DNA of 64,000 nucleotides, from the NCBI GenBank assembly GCA_013397935.1, contig VZRN01006818.1, positions 6,038,080 to 6,102,079 on the forward strand, written 5' to 3'. Shown here piece after piece: positions 46,096 to 59,543 of the stretch. The stretch comes from Dasyornis broadbenti (Eukaryota; Chordata; Aves; Passeriformes; Dasyornithidae). The notes under the pieces were generated by a model. It was not told where the DNA came from. It did not search any database and saw only the letters and a list, made by a program, of their open reading frames with translations. Within the stretch, counting starts at the first letter, position 1. Each line of letters starts with the position of its first letter. The position numbers and the translations under genes were made by a program.

Positions 46096-47444
46096 TTTAG
46101 CTTCAATCTCAACGGCAACTTAGTCTTTAAAATAACTTAATATTTTTTTCCCAGAAAATATATATGAAAGACTCCACTCTCTCGTTATACATTCATGTGG
46201 AATTTAGACAGTACTTCAGTTTTCCACATAGAGTCAGCTGCCTCCCCAGGCAAGAACATTTACCATGAAATCATAAGGTAGGCGGAAGGTTATGAATGCG
46301 GTGTGTGAAAGTTGGGAGTTTGGTCAGTTACGCTCCCACCCTGGATATTTCTGGTTGTCTTAAAACTATTTGCTTTATAGCTTAGTTAATTGATGTTGGT
46401 TGTTAAGAACCTTGACAGCTGGGAGGGACTGGGTAATAGTCCTTTCTAGTTTATATTACTGGCCTGTATAATTGCAGTTAATAAAAGCAATGGTTTCTTA
46501 AAACGCACTTTGTGTATTGCAAGTGTCCTCAGACAAGAGAACAGTGTGTCTTCTTAAACACTCAGCCTTTACAGCAGCAGCAGAATGTCTGATGTTCTCC
46601 TCTGAATCATGTGAGAGGATAAAGGAGCACATCCGTTGCTGAGAACAGGGTTTTGAAATTATTTTCTCCATCTTGCTCTGGTTATTCAAAACCCATTTGG
46701 GTACACTCATTTATACACCCACTCTCTTTCTAAATTGGAAATGGAATGCTTTGTGCTTTTGGGGATTAGTGACTTGAGCAGAGCCACTGAGATGAGATCA
46801 AAGCTCATGGGAAAATGACGAGCTAGACTTTCTCCAAATAAAAACACAACAGAAACCCTCCCAGGGTCCTGTTCTTGCAGTGGCATGAACTCCTTTGCCC
46901 AAATTCATCCCATCACATCACAGGCACTTAATGAGGCATCTAAATTAAGAGTCTAAATACTTTAAGTTCTCTTGCTCCTGTAGTCAAAGGACTCTGGAAT
47001 GCAATTTATTCCTCTTACAACCTCAATTACTCTTTCAGGCTGTTTGTCTCTCGCTGGATGCTCAGGAAGCCTTGGGTGATGCAGGCAGGCACACTAAGAC
47101 TTTCCTTTTGGTATGCCAAGTCAGGATCTAGATATTTTTCTATGGAAAGACTACAAGTGAATTCTGTTGGTTGTGTGATTGGATGATATGAGCCAGTCCG
47201 GGGCTGACAACCTGCGGATTTACTCCATCCAGTCTAGAGGATGCCACAGAGGAAACGAAGGAGTCAGTAACCTCAGTGACTCTGCTGTGGGCAGGTGGCC
47301 AAGAGATCGGCTAAGGGTAAGATTTGAACCTGAAAAATAGTTCCACAGCTGAGCCTGCACAGCAGCCCAACACAGTCAACAGGCTGCAGCTGCTCCCCCT
47401 TCAGTCCCTTCCCTCTCTTTCCTTCTGGGAGGTGTCAGACAGGC

Positions 47445-47481
47445 TGTGAGAGCAGCATGGTTTGTGAGAGCAGTATTGGTT
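47445..47481. repeat. Imperfect tandem duplication of about 18 bases
   Basis: TGTGAGAGCAGCATGGTT is followed at once by TGTGAGAGCAGTATTGGTT. The copies differ by one substitution and one inserted base. Confidence 0.8.
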
Positions 47482-50400
47482 TGCATGTATGGAGGGAACA
47501 AACTTCCAAGATTTCCATGAGCTTCTTTGTACGTACATATTGCAATAACCCTGACTCCGTTGCTAGCTGTTTGAGACTCTGAGACGTAAGTTAGGTGGAA
47601 AAAGACCTGCCATAGAGATCTAGTAGCACTTATCTTTTTGCCTCCCCACCTTTTTCTTTTACTTGTGTCTTCCTGCAGTCTCTGGATGATCCAATCCCAC
47701 TGGAGAGGAAAGTGTTAAGCAAACTTCCCAGTCTGATCATTCCCGTGATTCTGTGGCCATCACACTCCCAATGCCACAAATTTTCACAGCTGAGACCAAA
47801 GCCCCTTCACAGGGGGCAGCTCCAGTGAGCCCATGAGTGCCCTGCTTGACCCCCTGACCCTGAGTCCCCTGTGAGCTGGACTCTTTCAGAAGGGGTGTGA
47901 GATGGTTAGGGTAACATCCTTCAGTGCAGCATTTGGCACACTAAGTGTGTTGAGGATGACAAAATTTACCTTTCCTTAGGGTTGGATTGCCTCCTGCTAG
48001 AGGTTTCTTTACCAGAAGCTCATGTGGGCTCTTCTTGGACCTGAGCTGATTCAATCACGTTAATTCTTAGCACCATCTCCAAATACTTCTTCTGAAAGGT
48101 GGCACTGTCTTTCTTCTGCCATTCCAAGGAGTGAAGTGATGTCTCCCCTTCTGTTTACCACACTCACTAGGAATTTTTCTGGACATGCTTGTTGTGTCGT
48201 ACTTTAATAAAAGTATTTATTGCCAGTGTATGGACAGAAACAGAAAGGGGCACCACAGAGACAAGCTTTTGCAATGACATCAGGAACAATTTTTTTAAAA
48301 CTGGGCTAAAGAGCCCAGGAAATCAAGCTAATTCCAGGTGACAGTTGGTATTTTTTAGCTTGCCTCAGTTACCATAAGAAATATCCGACTTTCTCTACTG
48401 TTCCCTAGACCAGGGCTGGACCGTGCCATGACTCATGAAGAGCTAAAGGAGGTTGTCTGTGTCCTGGAAATCCTCTTTCCTGCTGTCAGCCAACAAAACA
48501 CATCCCAAGGCCCAAGAGTTGTTTCTGTGAAATAAAGGTGTTGGTACCCATAAAAGATGCTGGTTTTCCTGTTCAGATGTCCAAATACACATTAAACTTT
48601 TGTTTCATACAGCTACCCATTTGTTTGAAGTTGCAAGCACATGCTGAGTGTTAGTTTCCGTCTTTCCTTGTTTCAAAGTGTACCCTGCATGTCTGTATAA
48701 AAGTATCTCTAAGTGTAGGAAATCCTTCTTCCTTTCATTGTGCATCTATTGGACGTGTGATCCATTCGTGCAAACACAAAGGGAAATTTTGAAAACGTGG
48801 AAGGAAAATTCCCAGCATTTAATTGAGTTAACACATTTGTTGCCTTTCAGTAGGTTGTATTTACCTCATTTTCCAGTGTTACACTCCTGAAACTTTCCCC
48901 ACCAGCCTGCCCGGAGACCAGACTGGAAAGTATCCCCAAAATGAACAGGTGCAGGCTGTTTCCAGGGGATCTGGCAGCACCTGGAAGGCAACATCTTGGC
49001 ACCCACACTCTGTACGGTGCCCACAAGTTGTGTGGCACTGCCATGCTTTATGTCACACAAACAGTGGCGTCCAGGGGTCCAGGACCTCTGTGCACTCCCA
49101 GCTGCTCCAGTCCCCGAGGTGACTTGGCACAGCCTGGGCAGATGAACAGCCGAGAGAAAGAGGCCACAGAGATGAAACACAAAGCTACTGTTGAAATGCT
49201 GGCTGCCCGAGCTGGTTCTGGAGAATGTTTTGGAGACTTATCAGGCTTTAAGCTGCAGTAATTCAACACTTAAAACCAAATAGATTCTCCTGCCCTACTT
49301 ATCCACTAGACGATGATGTTGATCCAAAATATTCACAGTGCCAAAGGCCTATTCAAAGTGACAGGGGCTTTGAATCCTGCCTGTCAACACCGGGTGTTAA
49401 AATATGTCTCCTTGGAAATCAGGGCTACAGGCCTAATCTGGCTGACACTGCTTTGGAAGAGCCCAGAAGATTTGTCTGTAAATGAATGGCAGAAGGGTTC
49501 TCTGTGGCATTTCTAATCCCAATTGCTGTAAACTGTAACAGGATCTGTAATGCTTTAGTTGTTCGGATGGGTGCCTTGATAATTATTTTCTTCTCCTGGC
49601 ATTTTCCCGTTATTTTTTCTTGAAATGCATATATAAGAAATAATATTCTGCTTTATGGAATTGGTCAGAAACTGGGAAAAACATAAATCAATTAGAGCAG
49701 GGGCTGATCCCATTCTGAAGTAACTTCTCCCCATTGCTTTCTCTTCTCCAGGGCTGGCAGCTCTCTTCATTCCCCGGCATTCCCTTCATTCTCAGCTTGT
49801 AATGTCTGAGATGAAGTGATATTAAATATAATTAAATACATTTAGGAAACACAATCTACCACCTTACTGGTGTCTATAAGAACAGGTGTTTGAAAGCTGC
49901 ATGGAAAAAGAGAAGTCCATTTTTCCAAGTGTAGCAAACCTACTGCTCAGCAATGCTCTCTGTCAAAATGAATCTCCATGCCCTGCTGTTCAAACTCAGG
50001 AATCTGGTATTCATTTCCAGAAAACCCTTTTTCCCCTACTGTCTGAAAATGGCCTCTTAGTTTTAAATGATGATTTTAAAACACACCAGAAATGTATTTT
50101 CTTGCATTGGCTATTCATTCTGCCTTAAGAATATATAAAAACCAGATGGGTCTCGTTTTCTCTTACTTGGTCCAAACATTTCAACAAGTGGGTTATTTTT
50201 CTTTCCAGTCTTTGGGCTCCCCACTGTTCTTAATAGGATTATTTGGATAAATAAACTGATCCAACTTTGACCCTTTACTAACCATTCACCTGAGGCAGAA
50301 CATGCAGAAATTAATGCAAGGAAAGGATGTCTTCTCTGGTAAGAAGTGAGCTAATATTGCCTTACTATGAAAAGACATAAAAATATTCTTGCCTGAAACG

Positions 50401-51375
50401 AAAAATCGTGTGTTTTTGGCATAAATATCCCAGTTTATTTCTGCTGTGGTTGAACAAACACCAAAAAGTGAACAGGTTGGAACAGTTTGGGAAGGAAAAA
50501 GAAGGAATTCTTACTGTAACTACCTTATGGTTTACAGATGTTGCAGGTAGGCATGTAGACATCTTTGTTTCAGAGTTATCCCTGTATGATTTTGCCAATG
50601 TTCAAACTCATTTTTCCCTTTAAGGTTTTGTCTACCTTAACTACAATTGGAGGAAAACAGGATACAGTCTAGCATACAGAAAAAACAAGATAAAAACAAA
50701 CAGTGAAACAAAACCAGTTTCCACTACAGAGAGGAAAGGAAAATTTTCAAAAAGTGAAATGTTGAAGTAAAGTAGGACAGACATCCTCCTTGTTCTTCAG
50801 GGCTGAAAGAATTAACAATACAAAGATGCCATGAGATTCCTATACCAGTGATAGATTTCAAAGATAATACTGAGATGGAGATCCTGAACAAGGGAAATGA
50901 AAAGATGAGCAGTGCTGTAAGAATGCAGGTCACAAAAGAGGTGCAGGTTAAATTCTCATATGTCATCCTTCATCTGCTTCCCAAGCTCTGATCATCAAGG
51001 AGCTGAAGCTGGAGTAAAATGTACCAGTGGGCTGTACCTACCTTTGAGATTAAATATTTTGATGCTGTGAGTGACTGCCATGACCGAGGTGGTCTGACAC
51101 ACCACATTGTGAAAGGTTTCCGCTTCCTCCTCATTATCTGGTCTTTTTTGTAGAGGGATTATAGGTGCAATGGAAATGATGCTATGATAGAGTGGAAGTA
51201 GGAGTGGTACTGAAGCATCCCTTGTGCCTGGTGACCGAAGGTGTAAGTGACATTGATGTGTTGTCCCAGTGTGCAAGGAAACAGGCATTGCAAACAGATG
51301 GAAGAGGGTGTTACCTGCTGCTTTTTGTTTCTACTGGGCTGCCAAAAGCTCCTGTTTGCTCAGATGTGCCGGAAA

Positions 51376-51397
51376 TCTCATGAAACTCATGAAACTC
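51376..51397. repeat. Short tandem duplication (CTCATGAAA x2)
   Basis: The sequence CTCATGAAACTCATGAAACTCC shows two adjacent near-identical units. This is a minor local duplication. Confidence 0.6.
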
Positions 51398-54300
51398 CCT
51401 TCCTCCGTTCAGTCCCCGTGAGCTGAGGTAACCCACACCTCTGAATGGAGTAGTTTGGACTAAGAAGTGGTTGAGGAGATGCTCTCCTGAGGGGCAGAGC
51501 GGTGAGGAGTGGTTGCAGCAAGCTGCGAGCACTCATCTCTTTGGCTGTCAGCGTTGCATTTGTCCTTGGTATCAGGTCCTGTGTATTTGGCCCAGTAATT
51601 TATCACCCTGTAAACAAGGAGCTGGTTCCAACTGGGAATTCAAAGAGCAGGCATATAATTATAGTGTTTTTACCAACTGCTTCAGCTAGAACTGCATTAG
51701 GACAGTTAACTATGGCAAATGAGAAACGAGACAGATCTGTAAAAGACTTTTTTTCTCAAGCAATCCTCTTTTCTATATAAAGTATTAATTAAAAATAATT
51801 CAAGTTATGGAAGAGTGTGTACCTCACTGCACTGTACTATAATTTCTCTTTATATTTGATTCTATGGGAGTAAACCAAGCAGACAGAGGTGTATATTTGA
51901 CAAGAGGTAGAGGACATGACCCTACACAAGTTCATTTTGTTTCTGGATGGGACATATATCACAGTTGCACTATTGTTCTGCTTTGGATGAGAGGGGTGTG
52001 CAATGTAATTTTTAATGAAATATTTAAGACCCTGTTCCCGATGTGAATGTGGTCTAATGAACACTGTGTACTAATGTCCATTAATGTTGACTGTGCAGTG
52101 ACCTTGGATAAATCATTGCATCTCTTTGTGCATATGCTCATCTTTAAAATGTTTTCCCCCCAGATATGTAGTGAAGATTCATTAGTTAATGCTTACAAAG
52201 TGCTTTGAAGACATAAATACAGCTATTACTTTAACAATGCTGAAGTTTTGAGATTAAGAGGGCATTTTACCCTCTGCATCCCACTTGTCAGTTGGGGGCT
52301 GCAGTAAATGTTCGTAAGTAAAGGCATCTTTCACACTGGTCTTTGCACACAGCTGTTATCTTCTATTAAATGTCATTATAAATCTACATGGTCACTGACT
52401 GTCCACTGTCTATGAGTGCCCAATCTTTTATAGCAATTAAGGAATAAATTATATTCATTTTTGCAAAAATTATACACTAGAGATGAAAATCTTTTGCATA
52501 CACTGTCATGATTTGTCTCTCCAAGCAAATACGGGGGGATTTGGATTCAATCATTCCTTCATTTGTCTAATCCATAGCACTTCATTTCCCAGGAAAACAG
52601 CAGAATCCTATCTGGACCTGGGAGTGCCATTAAAATGAAACAAGTTTGAAATTCATAAGTTTATTTATTGCTGAACCTCTGGAAGACATTGGCATTGCTG
52701 TATCTTTTCTGAACTTTCAGATGGGCATACCCAACTGATGTACCTCCACTTCTTACACTATAGTTTAATAAGCAATAGGAGATCTCTCTAGCTCAGTGAA
52801 GCAATAGAAATCTTGATCAGAACTACTGAAAAAATGTGCATACTCATAAAATCTGACTAAAAATAGTATATGATGCTGAACATTGGATTTCCACCAATGA
52901 AAGTTAAATCAGACTTTGTCCCAAGATGGTTGTTAACATGTTTTTTTGGGAAAAGGAACAGCAGTGCCATGGAAATAAAGAGGAGCTATCAACTATTAGA
53001 GTAGTTCAACATTGTTTCGATGTTGATAAGCATTCAATTATTGTCCATGCCTCCCTTTCCCTATGTTCTTCTGTTCTTTTATATTGGAGCTAAATGGATT
53101 CATTTCCTCCACAAAGAAGGGAGACATACATGGAGATATGGGGAAAACCAGGTGGAATGGCATGAAATAGACCATGAAAAGGTGGATGAGGCTACTTTCC
53201 TTTACCAGGGAGGATTACTAGGAAGGAAGACCACAAAAACCATGAGCATCATTTCACTGATGAAAAAAACCTGTGAAGCCACAGGTTTTTTGGCTTTGCT
53301 GCCATCTAGCAGAAGATGGACAGCCTGACATCCATCCACCCACTGGGACTGAGAAGAATTTTAGTTTGCTGAGGTAGGTGGGAGATAATGTGGATTATGG
53401 TTGAGGTCTGAGCTGGCCATTCTGGGTAGGTGACTCTTAAAAGGTGGCTTGTTTTCGCAAGAGCAGATTCAGAAGCAGAACTAGCTGAGACTCGCTCCTG
53501 TTGCTGGAGGAGTGAAACAGACTGTGCTCCCCTGCTGGCAGTGCTGGATTGAAGGAGATGTGCAGCAAAAAGAATAAGACTTGGGAAAATTCAGGTATGC
53601 CCTCTAAAGACAAACCTCCTCAGCAAGATAAGAGCCATTTTCCTTCCTGTGGATAGGAAAGCACTCTTTGTGTGTACAGACCACATTTTAAAATAATCAG
53701 TTAATAATATCAGTCACCTTGATCAAGATTTGGTCAAGGCTCATGCTAAAAAAACCTTTAGCTTCTAACATATTTCAAGCAAGTCATTAGCTGGTTCTGA
53801 GTGTATACTGCTTTATCATCTGAATGGTGTTGAACAAAGCTTAGTTACGTAACAATCATGTTGGGCTCCTAAATGAGTTTCCTTTCCTGTAATTATTAAT
53901 CCTCCAGCTTCCCTCTTTCTTGCAATCTCATTTTCTTCTGCAGTGTGTGTTCCTTTTGCAGGGATAGATAACTATGTCTTGCAGACAGTCATTTATGGTC
54001 TGTATTCATTAGTTTGCAGGCAAAGGAAGCAAAGCAGACTGTACTCTGATTTTCCCTTTGTGCAATGGAAACTGAGCATTTATTATGGTTCTGTTGCTGA
54101 GGGGAAGTTCAATTGCTAATATAACACAGGCTAAAAATTTGCAGAAATAAATGTTTTGTGTTCTGGAACAACTGAACTCACATGTGTTTTCCTGGGAAGG
54201 AAAAAGTCGGCTAAACCTGAGTTAAGGTGTTCTTGTGAGGCTGAGAAACACTATGATAATGTTGTGCTTAGGCTCAGACTAAGGATTAACCAGGTCACTC

Positions 54301-54711
54301 AGCCTGAAGGTTAGGCTTTAAAAGAAACTAAGACAAGTTGAGGTAGAAGACTATACACATGAATCATTCAGGTAAGTTTGCCCTGCAGCTGTGCTCTTTA
54401 TATGATTGAAAGTAAATAATTTTCCTGCCAGATCAGATTAGGCTGAATTTTTCAAAGATAAAGTGAGAAGTTTTATCCCCATTCTTCTTGTATTGGATGT
54501 CACAAAATGGCAAAGGCCATTTGCCTGTGAGGAGCATGTCAGAAACAATGAGGCCCACACTCAGCTGAGTTTCTGTGATGCTGCTATTTCCCAGGGCTTA
54601 TGAATTCAATACTAAGTTACATTCTAGGCCTCTAAATTACAGTAGATGTCATATGAATGCAAATATATGTTAAGTAGTTTAAAAAATGCCTTGGGGAGGG
54701 AATGTTGAACA

Positions 54712-54730
54712 CCCTTCCATGGTGGAAGGG
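54712..54730. repeat. Short perfect inverted repeat
   Basis: CCCTTCCA and TGGAAGGG are separated by TGG, giving 8-base arms. This is a small hairpin of unknown relevance. Confidence 0.6.
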
Positions 54731-55099
54731 CAGGGGCCATGCCTCATCTTCTTCAGGGGAGCTGTCAGCTGGACAATCCCCTTCAGCAGAGCATGGGCAA
54801 GCTCTCAGGGCCAGAGGGCTGTTTCACACATTCACCACTTCCAAGTGCTGTGCATCAGGATGTCACTTGCCAGGGCCTGTGGCTGGTGTGGGATAGGCAC
54901 TACCCCATGAACATCCACTTCAGACTGCTGGGGTGATGGTTTGGAGGCAGGGAGATGGGGAGTGAGGGTGTCCATGGACCATCGTGGCCCATCAGGATGC
55001 GTGTGTTGCCTGGAGGAAAAGCCTGGGTGCTGTGGGACAGGGTCCCACACCTATCCTACACACTGCGGGTGCTGGGTTCTTCTCCTCTTAACTTTGCAG

Positions 55100-55123
55100 A
55101 AGGGATATTTTAAGGGATATTTT
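55100..55123. repeat. Tandem duplication (AAGGGATATTTT x2)
   Basis: Two perfect adjacent copies of a 12-base unit are followed by AAG. Confidence 0.85.
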
Positions 55124-56786
55124 AAGCCTTCTTCAACTGTTCCTTTTCCCCAGGTCCAGTAGATCAGAAGGGAGTGGTGTCTCTGCTCAGAAATGCCCCA
55201 GCACTCGGCCCTGAAGAGCTCGCCCCACTTGTGTGGTGTCTGCAGTGCAGTGCCATGGATGGCCTAAAAACTGTGCTCCTTGTGGGGCTCAGCCTGGCAG
55301 AGTTCCATGGTTAACCTCTGCTCCTGATTTAGAAGGAAAACATTCATATATGCTTAGGTAAAATAAATGACCTTAACAGAGAGAAACTGAGAGAGTAACT
55401 TTAGCTTTAAAACAAAATCGTTATCAAAGCACAGTGTCAGTGTCACCCAAACAATTGTTTTAAATCCAGTTAACTCTAATAGAGTATTTTGTCAAAATGA
55501 GAGTGTTTCATGCTGCACAAATGTGCATCTAAGCCTTCTAAACAACACTACTGTGGCAGTACAGTTATGAGTTAAAGCCAGATTAAAATAAATTGATTTT
55601 TGCATCAAAACACTGATGCCTTTACAATAATTTCTGTCTTTCTGAAGTCCACCCCAGTGCATGATTCCTTTATGAACTGAGAACTCCTAAAATCTCTAGA
55701 GAACATTCTTTTTTTGTGTTCACCAGGTCAAGGCTGGTGGAATTTGTGTTGTTTGGAAAGAGGGTTGTATATGCTATCTAAACCCATCTCTAGAAGCAGA
55801 AGATGTGTAAAGTGCCAATCAGATTCAAAGAAAGAGGAATTATGTGCATGCTTCTTATATTATCCTGATTGATGGCTTTATTAAATCACTCATGGCCCTG
55901 TAAGCACTTTCTGTGATGATTTACTTGCAGTTGGTCTGGTGATGGGAACAGAGCTCATCTATTTTAGTGCGGTGTCCTTAACTACAGGATGTTGTTGGTG
56001 ATGCTCTGAGCATACTTTAATTGGAATTAAATTTTCAGGGCAGGAATTATGTTTTCAGATGTGTGTATCATGTCATGGGTTCAGTACAAGATCGCAGCAT
56101 GCTTTTAATGCAAGCAATAAATGCAGCCAGCTAGAGGAGGCAGAGAGTTGTCTTTCTTTTTGTAAAGGGTGTAAGGTATTGCCCAGAAAAGGACAGTTTG
56201 TCCAACCAACATGGAGTTAGTTAAAATAAATTTACAAAAATCCAGTATTAGATGATGGATTTATGGGCTACTGATAAGTGACTAAAACCAGGAAAGCACA
56301 AAGCTGCCTCAACCACCACATTTCTGTTATTAGTGTGCATTTATGCCTTCTAACATACATTGATGGTACTCTTTCACTCTTCAGTGTGTTTTATTCATTC
56401 ATTGTAACATTTTGTCCGGTTTTCCCAGAGGAGGAGAAAGTGGATTTTTTTCCTAATGTCCTCTCTATAATGTTTGCACCTCCTCACTCAAACCAACAGC
56501 TCTTTATGTGCAGATAACTGAATGGACATTTTAGCTTCCAGTGGTGACTTATGTGTTCAGGAGATGCCAGTTAGTCATGGAACAGTCATGGAATGATGCT
56601 CCAGAAACCACCCTTTGAAGCATTTTATGCTTTAAATTTATGATTTATTGATTTATGGATGTTACCCACACTGAAACTGTTTGTTCTGTCAAGTGAAGGC
56701 TGATAACTTTGTGGAAAGAATGCCAAGGGCTGTCAAGGAAAAGGTTTTCTGAAGATTCTCAAAAGCAGAAAGCTTTTTAAAAATGT

Positions 56787-56825
56787 TTGCAGAAAATTAA
56801 AAAAAAAAAAAAAATTGCAGAAAAT
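56787..56825. repeat. Poly(A) run flanked by an 11-base direct repeat
   Basis: TTGCAGAAAAT occurs at 56787-56797 and again at 56815-56825. Between them are one T and sixteen A. The arrangement looks like a target-site duplication around a bare poly(A) tail. Confidence 0.8.
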
Positions 56826-57610
56826 GTGAGGAATGGCATCTTTCTCTCCAAGATGGAAACCATGAGCAGAAATAGAAATGATTGTGTGTGCTCCCCTGCT
56901 GTTGAGATACTTCCAGTCTCAGAGAATTTATGGCTGCTTGGGAAAACACCTATCTGGATAGAAGAGCAAAAAACATAAGGAAAACTAGAAGAGATTCCAA
57001 GACAGTATCATCTATGTTGTTTAAACTGTTTAGAAACTGGAAAAACCCCACTCTGTTTATATCACGCATAGATTTAGTTTCTTGCTTACTAAGGAAAGCT
57101 GAAATCACTCACTGCTTTTTGGAATATGAGTGCAATACGATGACTTTGTAATGCTGGGGAAAAGAGCAGGGAACCCTACATGACAGAGAATGTCCCTGGA
57201 GGCCGTTGGATTATTTTGATCCTTGGCACAGCCAGTGTCTGACATCATCTGAGACCAAAGACTGTCAGATTAGTAGCTATTAGCTTTATATCAAAGGCAG
57301 CAGTTATGCACCTTAACTGTTGTTTGAAATTCCCATCAGGTAATGCTGTGCACATATCCTGAGGAAATATACTTACCTGGCTACAAAGAGGGGAAAGGAG
57401 GGCAGGCAGTGGCAAGTTGGCTGGACCCAGAGACCTGTTTTATTCTTGCAGTTGAACTATTGTGAGCAATGCTGCGTTTCTAGGAGCAGCTTGTGCATTC
57501 ATTCCAGCTGGGGACAATGGTAGTGCTTGTCAGAACCCCAGACCAAGGCGCTGACTTACTCAGGGTCCTCCTAAAGCCCCCCTACACAGGACTGTAGGTC
57601 ACTTACACAT

Positions 57611-57674
57611 GCAAAAAAAACCAATCCCAAACAAAATAAACTAACCAAGCAAAACAACCAAACAAAACAAAACA
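57611..57674. repeat. A-rich (CAAA)n-like low-complexity tract
   Basis: This is a 64-base stretch of A interrupted by C, CC or T, with several CAAAA units. Confidence 0.8.
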
Positions 57675-57989
57675 TTTTGGTTAAAGTGCATTTGAGTTAT
57701 GAGCATATCTGGGTCTAGAGTGCAACATTACAGATTTTGTTATCAAAGGTCATCATCAGTTTGAGGTCACTTGGTGAAAACTTCTGTGCTGCAAAACTGA
57801 GTAGCTGTAGTTTTGCTGCTGCTAGGGGCTTGGAGGTGGTTAAAGTGGAGCTAAGAAAGTTTCTTGCTCAACATCATGGGTGGCGTTTGCTTAGAAATCA
57901 GCAAGGTATTCATGTGGACAAAGTCTGGCAGAACTTGAACGTGTCAGTGCTTCTGTAGTGAAGGATATTCCCACTTTTTCCCTGGTTTC

Positions 57990-58047
57990 GATGGTTTAAA
58001 TGCAGAAGCTAGGAACACCTTGTCACACTTTGCTCCTGGGAAAAAGT
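57990..58047. repeat. 58-bp direct repeat, copy 1
   Basis: This segment from GATGGTTTAAATGCAGAAG to GGGAAAAAGT recurs at 58577-58634 in the same orientation with three differences visible over 58 bases. The copies start 587 bases apart and the similarity stops abruptly on both sides. Confidence 0.9.
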
Positions 58048-58576
58048 CCTCTGAGATCCCCATTGTTGAGATGCATCTGTGTCTAGGACTTTCTGGAAAT
58101 TGTGAGTTTCTTAGGGCCAAAATAAACCTTTGTAATGCTCTGTCTGGAGAAGGTGTTTGGAAGAGGAACCAGCTGCAAGTGCACCAAGAGCTGTGAGAGA
58201 ATGGTGTTGAATAGATGGTGAGGAACACGGATAGCTGGGCTGGTAGGAGCTCCTGGAGACTGTGCCACTTCTATCTCCCCATTCTTACCCTTCTGAAAAA
58301 ATATCAAGCCCTACATAGCCAAATTGTAGTGTTATAGGGTAATGGACTTCATCTGTCTGTGTTAGCTAGAAAACCCATTTAGCACTTTTCTCAGCTCTTC
58401 CAATACAACATTGTTGGTATGGCTATAAATGTGATTTTCCTGGCCACAGCACACTGTGGTTTGGGCATGGCAGTGAAGTGCTCACAGCAATTTGTTGCTA
58501 AGTAAAAATGTTGCTTAGCTTCATATCAACTGAAATATTTTCAATGACTACAGCTCCCATTCCAGATGTGCATTTT

Positions 58577-58634
58577 GATGGTTTAAACTCAGAAGCTATG
58601 AACACCTTGTCACACTTTGCTCCTGGGAAAAAGT
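58577..58634. repeat. 58-bp direct repeat, copy 2
   Basis: This is the second copy, GATGGTTTAAACTCAGAAG to GGGAAAAAGT. It shares the stretch GAACACCTTGTCACACTTTG with copy 1. No family was recognised. Confidence 0.9.
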
Positions 58635-59455
58635 GTTGATGGGACAGAATTTAATTGAGATAAATGCAGCGAGATAGCAATCTTCCGTGATATGACCTTA
58701 CTGCAGACATTAAAAAATGTCTTGCAACGAGACACCTCAGCCTGACTGGCATGCTGCCAAGATATTTTTCTTAGGCATTAGTTTTCTCAGCATCTCCAGA
58801 TATATCCCTTGTCCTCCAGATGTATCTCATTGTACTCAGAGAAATCAGTCCCACAAGCCTCACAAAACTGAAAACCTTAGGAAGCAGAGATCAAAGCAAG
58901 CTCCTTTGATAGTTTTTCTGTTTGTCAACAGACACTCACCTTGTAGTATGTCTTAATATGAATTCTGATGTTTCCAGTGGTAATGAATCCAGGTTGAAAA
59001 CGGGATCATTTTTTATCTATATTACAGCATGACTGATGTTCCATAGGAGTGACTCATTCCTTCCTAAAATCCCCTGGGACTGGGTCACTATGCAACAGGA
59101 TATTCATTGAAAAAATCTACTCCCAAACAGCAAACCAAAACTGCACAGTTGAATTACACACTGGTATAAAGAGGAGGTGATTGTGGTAAGGCTGAATGCT
59201 GAATCCATTAAATTGAGAGTTTAAAAAATACCTCCAGTGTTTTATACATAGATATATATGGATATTTTACTCATGGTATAACTTTTACTATCTTGAGAGA
59301 AAGAACAAAAAGAGTTGACTCCTCTAGCAGAAACCATAAATGTGATTTATGGATTCAAATTGATCTGAGTTTGTGCTGACAGAATTCATGATTTGTCTTA
59401 ACTGGCAAAAGTTTTATTCTGTAATTCCAGTAGAATCAATGCCTTGATAATATAG

Positions 59456-59543
59456 GAAACAAACAACAACAAAAAAAAACAAAACAAAAACAAACAAACA
59501 AAAAAAAACCCACCAAAAAAAAAACAAACAGGAAAAGGAAAAG
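59456..59543. repeat. A-rich (CAAA)n simple repeat
   Basis: Nearly 90 bases consist of A runs separated by single C (CAACAAC, CAAAACAAAAAC, CAAACAAACAAA), ending in AGGAAAAGG units. Confidence 0.9.

Noticed and set aside
47315..47345. B-box-like GGTTCAAATC on the - strand
   Set aside because: The flanking five-base T-stem does not pair and no cloverleaf is possible.
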